Positions 27,209 through 36,866 of a stretch of DNA of 64,000 nucleotides are shown piece by piece; the stretch's first letter is position 1, and every line of letters starts with the position of its first letter. The notes beneath the pieces were generated by a model. It ran no database searches and had not been told where the DNA came from. It saw only the letters and a program-made list of their open reading frames with translations. Both the position numbers and the translations under genes were made by a program. The DNA is from Phoenix dactylifera (lineage: Eukaryota; Streptophyta; Magnoliopsida; Arecales; Arecaceae), in assembly GCF_009389715.1 (NCBI RefSeq), contig NC_052392.1, forward strand, positions 36,691,360-36,755,359, in the 5' to 3' direction.

Positions 27209-29989
27209 GATATCATGATATGAAGCATGAGATGTTTGGGAGATAGGGAGTTCAACATGTGTGAACTTATCATCTTAGGCCATTAGCCAACATGCATGCA
27301 AGCCTATCACATCACCTTATTTTATTGTGACAGTGTAATAGCAAACGATTTTGATATACACATATAGAAATCCAACTTTAGCAAAAACTTCCTACCCTAG
27401 AAAAAAGGAGAAAACTTATATCATGCTTAAATGGATGACCCAATCTACGAATCCTATAGAATTTTCTGCTAGAAGTATCCAAACAAACCCTAAGCAATTT
27501 TGGTTGTGCGCTGTCCAAAGTCACATTGCAATGATCTCAAGCACTAATATAAAGGTTCTGGTTGTCTCCCACACGAAGGAATGATTGGTCTTCCTCGGCA
27601 ACGTCAACCATTGGATTGCATCCTCTATAGCTCTGGAAGCACTCCAAACATTTCTTTCATCCATCTGCACATATCTCGAAATGGCCATTGCACTATCGAA
27701 TGGTTGACATCATAAAAGAAGCTGAATCATTCTTTCATGCGGGAGATACAACCCGAACCCTAATATAACATCCAGCTGAGAACACTCTTCCTTTCTACAG
27801 TCTCTTTGAGATGGCCCAGGTTGTATTGCCTGTCGGTCCACAAAGCTCGTGGTTGGGCTGTGAGTTGTGGAGCCGAACCTGAGATGATGAGAAACAAAGT
27901 TGCTTCGACAAGTTGAGTCAGCACCTCACTCATCATGGAACTGACTTAGGTCTTGCACACGAAAGACACAACCGCTCGATCATGCTTTGAGATGCACGAT
28001 TACAAGCACGAACATGTACCATCGTGCTCAATCAAGAATGGCTCCGGGGTCATGCACCTACCCTGTTCCAAACACATCATTGATTAGCTCATGCTGGCTA
28101 TGTAAATGTTACTTGGGGGCCCATTCTCACCATCAAATCAGATATCAGGCCCATGTATTTGAGCCCACAGGCCTCTCGTGGTCATGGGTTGGGAGAGTGG
28201 ACGAGCTCTTCCGGGTCCAAGATTGATGACAAACAGAGGAAACCATCAATGCTTGTGCATGTACCTGTCGAATATTCAGATACTTTTATGACTGCAAGAT
28301 TGACGCTTTGCGCGTTTATTTACTCTGCCTCATAAAATATGCGTTGGACTGACCCTACTACTTCTGGAAGATCACTAAAGTCAAGTCTTGCAACTCTAAT
28401 TTTGAGGGTTAGTAAACATCTTAATCCAAAACGCAATTAAAGTCGTCGGTCAGAAGAATTCAATACCCCACTTGTACAAGCTGACTACCCAGAATGCACA
28501 GTGCCCTTGTTTCGAGATTGCTCAGAAAGTGTTTATTATGGAGTGATCATTTCAAGAACAAAAATGATACCGGCGGAAATAACATCCAATCCAGTTATGC
28601 AAAATCCATCCCTAAAGTTGGGTATTCAAAATCACCTCTAGACAGTAATTTTGGATTAATTTTTTTTTAAAAAAAAAACCCTCAATCCAGCGAAAAAAAT
28701 AGTATAATATTATATTGATATTACATGTATTATATTTATGATATATATTATATTAAAATATAATTTAATTATATTATTATTCAATTATAATTTTAAATTA
28801 TAATAGAAATTTGTAGTTTATATTTATGGTATGAAATTATTATTAATTCTATAATAGCAATTAACATATTTTACATAGGATTAATAAATATATTTGTATG
28901 GAATATATTAAATTATGATATATTAATAATAGATTAATAATTTATTATCATATATTTTATTTTATTAATAATATATTTTATAGAATATATTAGGGATAGT
29001 TTTGAAATTATATAGCCAGTGACCTTGGGTTCCTATGGAACACCAAACAAATTACCGATAGATATCTTAGAATTTTTAGTCACTGCAGCATAACATACCA
29101 AATGTGGTGATCTTAAATCATCGAGAATGAGGTTATTTCAAGATAAGGATCACTAGTGATTTAAGATCATTTTGGTGATTTCAGTTGGGTTTGGGACGCT
29201 TAGTGCTTCCATAAACTACTCCCGAATCCTCTATGGTGCATTAGAAGTGAATTCTACTACAAAAATCACCTTATTACTAGAATAAAAATCAATTTGACTG
29301 GTATATTTTTTCCTCACAGTTATAAATTATTATACCATAGGACAAGCGATCTGCTGGAAGAAACAACATATGCCGCTGCTGCCCCAGAACTTTGGCAACC
29401 GTATTTTTAGAATCCTCAGAAAGCCAAGCTTCTTGAAAGCAACAAAAATCCAACCATAAGATCTTATTAACTACTTAGCATAGTTATAGGAGGCCTCCGC
29501 AGCCCCCATGCAGTTCCAGATTAATATAATCACTGGGAAAGAATGTGGTTAGAAGTAGATTTAGGCCTTACTCTACTTGAATACCACTTGAGGAGATTGC
29601 TAAAATTTCTGAACTGAATTTGTAGCTTCTCCATTCCACCATAAACATATTTTGAAGTAATAAGAAGAACAAGCCTTGAGTCATAGCACGCTTCTCCTTA
29701 CTGCTCTGGGAGTTCCACTCTTAAAAAGCATTTGAGGAAACAGATTGTGAAGTTAAAACAAAATGAAATATAGTGAGAGTTGCTGCCTTAGAAGGTCCGC
29801 TTGCAAGCATCAACGAGCGATCTCAGGTCTACCAGACACAAATTTCCAGTGCCAAAATTTTCGAGAGCATTGCGTCATTTGGTATCTTTCACCCTTGAGC
29901 TTAATTTTCAGTACGAGATGATCAAGCAAGCATGACGCATGAGCCGTAGGGAACACTTCGACCAGAAGACGGGGTGGGAGTGATAGAAA

Positions 29990-30330
29990 TTTGAACATCC
30001 AACTAATATTCGTATCTGTATTCATATCCATTAAAGAAAAATAAATATAGATATAGATAGACAACTATACGATCCGTATTGGATTATCCGATTTCATCAT
30101 TTAAAATTCTATTTAATTTTATATAATACTCATAAAATTTTTAAAAAATAAATGACTATATTAACATACTATTAATTAAATTTATCATCCACTTAGTAAT
30201 ATCTTTGATTTTGTAATTATAAAATTTAATTATTCATATTTATATCTATATTTTTTAATATCCAATTTATATCCATATTTATTTAAAATAAATATAAATA
30301 TAATTTTTTTATTCAACTAACATCCGTATG
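29990..30330. repeat. AT-rich dispersed repeat
   Basis: Shares ordered words with 63200-63880: CCACTTAGTAATATCTTTGA, TATTAACAT-CTATTAA, and ATTTATATCTATATTT. The copy in half B is at about 41133-41473. No coding capacity; it lies about 300 bp upstream of the kinase start codon. Confidence 0.55.
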
Positions 30331-30616
30331 TTTATCTAAATTCAGCCTTACTGAGAATTTGCTTTGCGTTCTTTCATGGAAGGTGCCGGCAAAGACGAAT
30401 TCAAAGTCTTTACCGTCAAAAATGAATTCAAAGTCTTTACCGTAACCCGACTTCGAAGTCAACCGCCATCCTGAAGAAACTCCGTCGAAGCGAGGCCGAT
30501 ATAATAAGCATATCTCCATCCGGCTACAACCCCACCGCCCCACTCTTAGTGCTTTTCGTGGCCGCGCCACCTTCTTGCCTCCTCTTCCATCCCAAGGTCT
30601 CTCCTGATGTAGAGAG

Positions 30617-32515
30617 ATGTGGAGGTCGTTATTCTTCTTACTGCTACTCGCGAACAGTCCACTGCGAGAGACGCCAGTGGCGACGGCGGCGGCTGCGGCG
30701 GGGGACGAGTGCCCGATGGACCTGAACTACGTCGGGACCTTCCCCTGGGACCGCTCCTACTGCCAGCCTCCCATCTCCAACATGACCAACTGCTGCACGA
30801 CCTTGCTGAGCCTCTTCGGCATCGCCATTGGCCAACGTCTCCACCTCACTGGCCTCTTCCGCCTCCCCAACGCCGCCGCCTCCTCCGCCTGCCTCGCAGA
30901 CTTCAGCTCCAACCTCTCCGCGCTCTCCCTCCCCTCCGACCTCGTCCACACCTGCTTCCCCTCCCCGCAGCGCTTCGTCATCACCCCCGACTTCTGCGCC
31001 GGCATCCTCACTCGCCGGAACTGGACCGCCAAGCTCGGCCCCTCCACCGCCATCGACTCTGCCTGCCGCTCCGACCTCTCCGTCCCCACCCAGTGCTATG
31101 ACTGCGCCAACGCCGGCGTCGCCGTCACCGCCCAGCTCACTGCCCTCGACGGCAACGCCTCCCATGCCACCCAGTGCTTCTACCTCGCTGTCGACTATGC
31201 TGCCGGCGTCGCAAACCAGTTTGGCCCCGAGGACCCCCGTGCCGCCGGCTGCATCTTTAGCCTTGCCCTCTCCTCCCCTTCTTCTCCTCCCACTCGCTCC
31301 AAATCCCACACCGCCGCCATCATCGCCCCCATCGCCGCCACCCTTGCCCTCGCTCTTCTCCTCTCCGCCCTCGGACTCTATCTCCGGCTTTCCAAATCGA
31401 AGAAAAAGAGGAAGCTTTCCAAGAAACAGGAGCAGAGCCCGAGATCGAGATCCCACGCGCGTCCCAACACCGGATCCATCTTGTACGATATCGAAGAAAT
31501 GGAGAAGGCCACGGATAACTTCTCTGAAAGGAATATAGTTGGGCGCGGCGGATTTGGGGTTGTCTACAAGGGGACGCTCTCCGACGGGAGCTTGGTCGCC
31601 GTCAAGAAGGTATTGGAGCTGAACTTGGAAGGTGGCGACGAGAAGTTCCAGAACGAGGTGGAGATCATCAGCCACCTTCGTCACCGGAATCTGGTCCCCT
31701 TGAGAGGCTGCTGCATCACCAACGACGACGACGACATGGAGGAACCCAAAGAAAGGTATTTGGTTTATGACTACATGCCTAATGGAAGCCTCGCCGACCA
31801 TATCTTCACCTCGCCCGTGGATGGCAACGGCTATTCTGGAAAAAAGAAGTCAACTCTGACCTGGCCCCAGAGGAAAAACATCATACTGGACGTGGCGAAG
31901 GGGTTGGGTTATCTCCACTATGGAGTGAAGCCGGCGATCTATCATAGAGATATCAAGCCCACAAACATTCTGCTAGACGGAGAGATGAGGGCAAGGGTGG
32001 CCGACTTCGGGCTCGCAAGGCAGAGCCGCGAGGGGCTGTCGCCCCTCACCTCTAGGGTTGCTGGGACTCATGGCTACCTGGCTCCGGAGTATGCGCTCTA
32101 CGGGCAGCTCACAGAGAAGAGTGATGTTTACAGCTTTGGAGTCTTGGTGCTGGAGATCATGAGCGGACGGAATGCCCTAGATAAGTCGGCGGAGTCAAAC
32201 TCGGCGTTGATCACCGACTGGGCGTCGACGCTGGTCAAGTCCGGGAGGGCGGAGGAGGTGCTGGATGCGGCGCTGGTGAGGGAAGGTAACCCAAAGGGGA
32301 CCATGGAGAGGTTTGTGCTGGTGGGGTTATTGTGTGCCCATGTGATGGTGGCGCTCAGGCCGACGATCTCGGAGGCGCTGAAGATGCTGGAAGGCGATAT
32401 CGACGTCCCGGTGATACCGGACCGGCCGATGCCGCACGGCCATGGGTATCCTTTTGGTGAAGATGGCACTATCACTGCTTCACCAGCTTTGAGTGCTTCT
32501 GTCTCCATACTCTAA
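30617..32515 (+). CDS. receptor-like protein kinase, At1g11050 type, copy 1
   Basis: Single-exon, 632 residues. Signal peptide about 1-26. The Cys-rich ectodomain has 12 cysteines between residues 32 and 212, in the SPARK arrangement (ECPMDLNYVGTFPWD, NCCTTLL, CYDCAN, GCIF). TM about 233-256, then a basic juxtamembrane stretch. The kinase has the Gly loop GRGGFG 309-314, Lys in VAVKK 330, HRDIKPTN 443-450, DFG 463-465 and APE 489-491, all catalytic residues present. It is expected to sit in the plasma membrane and act as a Ser/Thr kinase; the ligand is unknown. The last seven residues (SASVSIL) differ from copies 2 and 3, which end in DMLR; a local frameshift gives an early stop at 32513. About 35 residues differ from copy 2. 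Confidence 0.93.
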   Translation: MWRSLFFLLLLANSPLRETPVATAAAAAGDECPMDLNYVGTFPWDRSYCQPPISNMTNCCTTLLSLFGIAIGQRLHLTGLFRLPNAAASSACLADFSSNLSALSLPSDLVHTCFPSPQRFVITPDFCAGILTRRNWTAKLGPSTAIDSACRSDLSVPTQCYDCANAGVAVTAQLTALDGNASHATQCFYLAVDYAAGVANQFGPEDPRAAGCIFSLALSSPSSPPTRSKSHTAAIIAPIAATLALALLLSALGLYLRLSKSKKKRKLSKKQEQSPRSRSHARPNTGSILYDIEEMEKATDNFSERNIVGRGGFGVVYKGTLSDGSLVAVKKVLELNLEGGDEKFQNEVEIISHLRHRNLVPLRGCCITNDDDDMEEPKERYLVYDYMPNGSLADHIFTSPVDGNGYSGKKKSTLTWPQRKNIILDVAKGLGYLHYGVKPAIYHRDIKPTNILLDGEMRARVADFGLARQSREGLSPLTSRVAGTHGYLAPEYALYGQLTEKSDVYSFGVLVLEIMSGRNALDKSAESNSALITDWASTLVKSGRAEEVLDAALVREGNPKGTMERFVLVGLLCAHVMVALRPTISEALKMLEGDIDVPVIPDRPMPHGHGYPFGEDGTITASPALSASVSIL

Positions 32516-32546
32516 GGCATGCTCAGGTGATTGAAGGCTTTAAGTT

Positions 32547-32550
<4 letters not shown>

Positions 32551-32621
<71 letters not shown>
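32551..32621. repeat. (CT)n-(TA)n compound microsatellite
   Basis: A CT run (32551-32592) passes directly into a TA run (to 32621), just 3' of receptor kinase copy 1. It is absent at the equivalent place in half B. Confidence 0.95.
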
Positions 32622-32625
<4 letters not shown>

Positions 32626-33187
32626 CAAGAAGGTAGTTACTGGTTAAATGGTCTGGACCTTCAAGAGATTTAGACGGAGATTTCATCATGAAAGTTAAGG
32701 CAAGAGCCGAGGGAACTCAATTTTATTTTTTTCAATTTCCAAAAAACATTTTCATTTTTCTATTGCTTCATCATAAGATTTTTCTTCTTTTTTGAGAGTC
32801 ATGAAGTTACAACTTTGCCATTCCTGTGTTATCATACTTATCTGTGTTTCTTCGAATTTAGTTAATACTGCTTTTTTTTTATTATACGCTAAATTTATTT
32901 GTTTTGCTTATCTTATAATTTGTTTTATGCGGATACATACCCATAAGGCCGCGACGATCCTTTCTTTCTTTAGGTCATCTATTCTATTATGAAATTTAAG
33001 TCGCATAAATTTCTCTTGAAAGGGTCTTCTGCTCCTCATGCCCGTAGGAATTTGGTTTGCAATCATTATAATTAGTACATTACTTTGCTTAGTGAATACA
33101 GGTGTATACTTGGAGTCCAGTCTGCATTGTTGTCCGGCTAGTTCCTTGAGTAGGGTATTAGCAAAAGCTGTTCCTGATTCCGTCGCA
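32622..33187. other. half A-specific noncoding DNA
   Basis: Not present behind copy 2. Open frames on both strands (for example 32908-33252 minus) could be relics of an element, but I cannot assign them. It continues as the same sequence after the TRIM pair (from 34295). Confidence 0.4.
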
Positions 33188-33192
33188 CCTAT

Positions 33193-33726
33193 TGTCACGT
33201 CCCTGCCTCCGCGGGGCACGTGAGGCACCCAGTGCCCACGTGAGGGCCACATGAGGGGAAAAACACGGGGCTCCCCTGCCCGATATTGTTCGGTTCCGGG
33301 GCTTCACGCAAGCGTCCTTCACCCCTCCCCGGTTTTGTTTTCCACCCAAAACGCGTCTACAGGATTTGGAGACACCCGCCTCATATGTCCAGGCTCTGGA
33401 ACAAGTCTTTCCGATGTGGGACTATTGGGCCTCACACCCTTCCCACCATCGGACAAGAGCTGTCTTCGGCTCTGATACCAAATGTCACGTCCCTGCCTCC
33501 GCGGGGCACGTGAGGCACCCAGTGCCCACGTGGGGGCCACATGAGGGGGGAAACACGGGGCTCCCCTGCCAGATATTGTCCGGTTCCGGGGCTTCATGCA
33601 AGCGTCCTTCACCCCTCCCCGGTTTTGTTTTCCACCCAAAACGTATCTACAGGATTTGGAGACACCCGCCTCATATGCCCAGGCTCTGGAACGAGTCTTT
33701 CCGATGTGGGACTATTGGGCCTCACA
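33193..33726 (-). mobile_element. TRIM retrotransposon 1 (244-bp LTRs, 46-bp interior)
   Basis: Two LTRs of equal length, 33193-33436 and 33483-33726, TG...CA on the minus strand (TGTGAGGCCC... to ...CGTGACA). The minus-strand order is 5' LTR, TT spacer, primer binding site TGGTATCAGAGC (33469-33480, complementary to initiator Met-tRNA), then a purine tract GATGGTGGGAAGGG (33437-33450), then the 3' LTR. The interior is only 46 bp. LTRs are about 97% identical by eye. No protein coding; it must have moved with proteins supplied by another element. Confidence 0.9.
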
Positions 33727-33736
33727 CCAAAAATCA

Positions 33737-33797
33737 TGCGGTGAGCGTGGATCGAACACACGACCTTTAGATCTTCAGTCTAACGCTCTCCCAACTG
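33737..33797 (-). pseudogene. tRNA-Phe (GAA) fragment
   Basis: On the minus strand AGTTGGGAGAGCG, the anticodon region ACTGAAGAT and the T-arm GGTTCGATCC-like segment (here TGTTCGATCCACG) run to CACCGCA, as in plant nuclear tRNA-Phe. The 5' acceptor strand and most of the A-box/D-arm are replaced by ATATTTC, so it should not make a functional tRNA. The replacing sequence is one arm of a hairpin (ATATTTGGTCCC / GGGACCAAATAT, 33800-33829). It lies between the two TRIMs. Confidence 0.8.
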
Positions 33798-33850
33798 AAA
33801 TATTTGGTCCCTGCATGGGGACCAAATATGTATGGCTCCATATTTTATTA

Positions 33851-34289
33851 TGTGAGGATCCGTGCAGGCATGTGTTTAGTCCCACATCGGTTATTCGCTG
33901 GGTAAATCTTAGGTACTTATACAGGATCAAGGAACCCAAACAATACCTTCCGGCTAGCCATTTTGGGTGAGATCCTGGGTTGTTACAAATGGTATCAGAG
34001 CGGATCCGGCCCATAACTTATGTGGACTAGGGGACACTGCAGCACAGATCCATTGGGGTTGACCACGGACCGATCGTGGTGTTTGTGATTAGATTTGAAT
34101 GGATTTGAACCCTTAGCCTAACGAGGACGTCAGGGCTTGAACGGGGGGAGTATGTGAGGATCCGTGCGGGCAGGTATTTAGTCCCACATCGGTTATTCAC
34201 TGGGTAGATCTTGGGTACTTATACAGGATCAAGAAACCCAAACAATACCTTCCGGCTAGCCATTTTGAGTGAGATCCTGGGTTGTTACA
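33851..34289 (+). mobile_element. TRIM retrotransposon 2 (137-bp LTRs)
   Basis: LTRs 33851-33987 and 34153-34289, both 137 bp, TGTGAGGATCC... to ...GGGTTGTTACA, with eight mismatches (about 94%). The primer binding site TGGTATCAGAGC is at 33990-34001 and the polypurine tract ACGGGGGGAGTA at 34141-34152. The 165-bp interior is noncoding. It shares the LTR word AGTCCCACATCGG with the other TRIMs here but is a different family. Confidence 0.92.
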
Positions 34290-34294
34290 CCTAT

Positions 34295-34974
34295 AACTGA
34301 GTTATCTTGGTTGCTTTTGTGGAACTCACAGATCATAACAATTATGTGCGATCATGAAGTCTTTTAATCTAGAGCCAGCATACATATATGTATATTATCT
34401 GCATATTTTAATTGAAAATAAAAAGTAATTCGTGTTACAATATATTTGGATATTTAAATTGTTCCTTTTAATTTTAGTGTTTTATTGTTATATTTTAAAT
34501 ACTTGTTTTCATGATTAAATTTTTGTAGTATATATTGTATATTTTATTGATAAACTTCTCAAAATATAGGTTGTTTGGCTGGATTAGCTCCTTAGCGTAT
34601 AAAATATGAAACCCGGTAGTTTCCTAGATCCAACCTCCACTAGACCCGAATCTGATATACGCATTTATGACACAAAACCAGATTTTTGATCTGATCCTTC
34701 CTTCAATGGACAGAGTATAGAACAAAAGTTGGATTTGAAACATCGACATGCACGGCTCTAGGTCTAGTAAAACTTAGGATCCGACCTCATCTAACCCCAT
34801 AACACCCCTAATATTGATTGCAAAGATGTTGAGATACGAGTCCACTTTGGTTTTTAATGGTGCCATTGAGTAGTTCAATGGTACAAGAAAGAGCTCGGTT
34901 TTTTTTTTAAAAAAAAAGGAAAAAAAGAGAAAATTGGCAAGCAGTTGATTGATTGCCATTTGATGCTTTAGTCC
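34295..34974. other. half A-specific noncoding DNA, continued
   Basis: AT-rich. No gene recognised. Homology to half B resumes at 34975. Confidence 0.4.
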
Positions 34975-35213
34975 TTCGTGTTTGAAATTTAAAATGTCAC
35001 CCTATCTTTTAGATAATTTTTAGTCACTGACCCTTGCGCACCACGAGGATATATGTATACAAGAAGAATATAAATGTGTACAATACTAGTATTAGTGTGT
35101 GCCATGCAGGCACAAATATGGGCAAAATTTGATGCCAATAGGATGCATATACATGTTTGTAGAAATTAATGTATATATGTGTGCAAAATTGCTATAGGTG
35201 CATGCAAATAACA

Positions 35214-36866
35214 TGTGAGGGCCCGGTCGATTGACCGGCCTGCACTCGCCTTGGGCCTGAGGGCCGACCCTAAGAGGTCAGGTCCATGGCCAGTGTGCCC
35301 TGTGGCGATGCAGGGAGAAGAAGACTTTGATAAAAGTCTTCTTCCTCCTCCGCTTCCGGCGGAAATCAGGCACTCTCAAAGCATTCTGAATTCTTCTAGA
35401 ACTCGAAGACTTCGCATATTTAACTTTTCTCCTCCTTAGATTTCCTTCACCGGAATCATCAAGAATATCCGCCGATTCCGAGCTCTCTTTCTAAGCTTTT
35501 TTCCTCGATTCCTCACTAGAAAGGGCCGTCGGAGGCTTCGCCGAACCAAAGTAAATGTTCCTCGTCTTGTTCCCCTTCCTTTCTTAGTGATTTAGCAAAC
35601 TTTGCTTGAGTTTTAGCTAACAAATCACCGAAATTGGATCCAAAACAGGGTGCCCTATTTCGACTCCCTTCTTTCGAGCATGCCACTGCCATTGGCCGCC
35701 CTCCGCCTCATGTCTCCATCTCCGGCCGCCACCTCACCGGACCACCAAGTCCACAACCACCAACCACTTCCTTCTTCCTCTGTTTTAGCAAGAAAGAGAG
35801 AAAGAAAGAAGAGGAGGAGAGAGAGAACCATCCCTATCATTCTCTCTCTTGTTTCCTCTCTCTACTCTTCTCTCTCTAATTTCTCTCTCCTCTCTCCACT
35901 TTCTCTCTCTAGAATGTCCAAGAAACTTGGAGTCGGATTATGTCGACCTAATCTACGAACTCGAGTTGATCCCTGAAAATAGACCTAAAACTGTCTTGGT
36001 GCCCGGGCTGCCTACTGGACCGATCACCACATCTCTATTGAATGTCCTTAAAACTTTCATTGATAAACTATGTTGGTTAATCTTGGCCCTGATTGAGTCC
36101 GATTTATTGAGCGAATCGTATAGACCTGACCCACATGAAACCACTGTACGTCTGGTAAAGACTACTTGTATTATTTTATTAAAGTCATCAATTAAAAATT
36201 AATTTTATTGTTAATATTTTGAATAGGTTTAGCAAAGTCGCCTAGCAAAATTTGACCGTCTAAGATGAAATAGGTATGTAAACTTTATACTCCTTACTAG
36301 TTTTTAAGCTTATAAGTAGATCTTACACTTCTTATTATTTTTAAATTTTTACTTATTTTTTGGTATTATGAAAATATGAAATAGTGTTAAATATTGATGA
36401 TATCACATTTTCTTAAAATCAAGGATCAAGCGTACGATATTATGAAACTCCTAATTTATTGCGAAATAATAGTTCCATGATTGTTTTACAGTTAAGCACT
36501 ATTGATAAACTCTGAACTCCATATTTATGAAATTTGTATTTATGTTATGCAAAAAAAAAATCATGATTATTCTATTATTAAATACTTATTTATGGGCTAT
36601 GAACTCTATAAAGTCATTTAGTATTTTATTGATGTATGATTCAAGAAAATATTATTCAAGAAATATGACTTAAGAAAAATTATTTTAAGAACCATGGCAA
36701 AAAAGCTCTTCGATAGCTATGTATGACTCCTAAAAGTATGATCAATCAACATCCAGTTCCATACAACCCTGCCAGTGGGTAAGAGTGGTTTGTATATGTT
36801 CTGTTAGCAGGTAATAGTAGTTGGCATCTGACCTTGCTAGCTAGCCCACATTAGCAGGTAATAGTC
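35214..36866 (+). repeat. truncated LTR, half A copy of the solo LTR
   Basis: Starts TGTGAGGGCCCGGTCGATTG, as the complete LTR at 46999 does, and follows it with roughly 91-94% identity by eye. It stops at 36866 where the TRIM array begins, so the last 750 bp or so are missing. Confidence 0.85.

Larger units (their letters stand above)
33188..34294. mobile_element. composite insertion of two head-to-head TRIM retrotransposons flanked by one 5-bp duplication
   Basis: CCTAT occurs immediately before the first TRIM (33188-33192) and immediately after the second (34290-34294). The DNA outside reads continuously across the gap (CCTATAACTGAG). The inner flanks (CCAAA at 33727, TATTA at 33846) do not match these or each other. 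The whole 1,097-bp interval therefore behaves as one insertion holding a minus-strand TRIM, a tRNA-Phe-like fragment and a plus-strand TRIM. Confidence 0.75.
27209..36866. repeat. segmental tandem duplication, half A
   Basis: Homologous to half B (38363 to about 48640). Aligned parts are 27209-32540 with 38363-43690, and 34975-36866 with 43831-44003 plus 46921 to about 48640. Half A uniquely holds 32550-34970 with the paired TRIMs. Noncoding 27603-30608 is identical to 38747-41751 except one A in a homopolymer. The first 400 bp and the part after 34975 are clearly more diverged. The block contains receptor kinase copy 1 and a truncated solo LTR. Confidence 0.9.

Noticed and set aside
30644-31801. 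Long minus-strand open frame (385 codons) opposite receptor kinase copy 1
   Set aside because: It is the antisense shadow of a GC-rich coding region; composition is biased (Gly/Val/Glu repeats) and no domain is seen. The same shadow occurs opposite copies 2 and 3.
32908-33252. Minus-strand frame (114 codons) near the TRIM pair, suspected copia RNase H
   Set aside because: Motifs such as the SSTEAEY and DNQSA boxes are missing, and the frame crosses the TRIM border.
33193-33726. Simple 290-bp tandem repeat
   Set aside because: The PBS and purine tract between equal-length TG...CA repeats show that it is an LTR-interior-LTR element rather than a satellite.
33251-33770. Open frames inside TRIM 1 reading SGASRKRPSPLPGFVFHPK and similar
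   Set aside because: They repeat because the LTR is repeated; no homology to proteins and TRIMs are noncoding.
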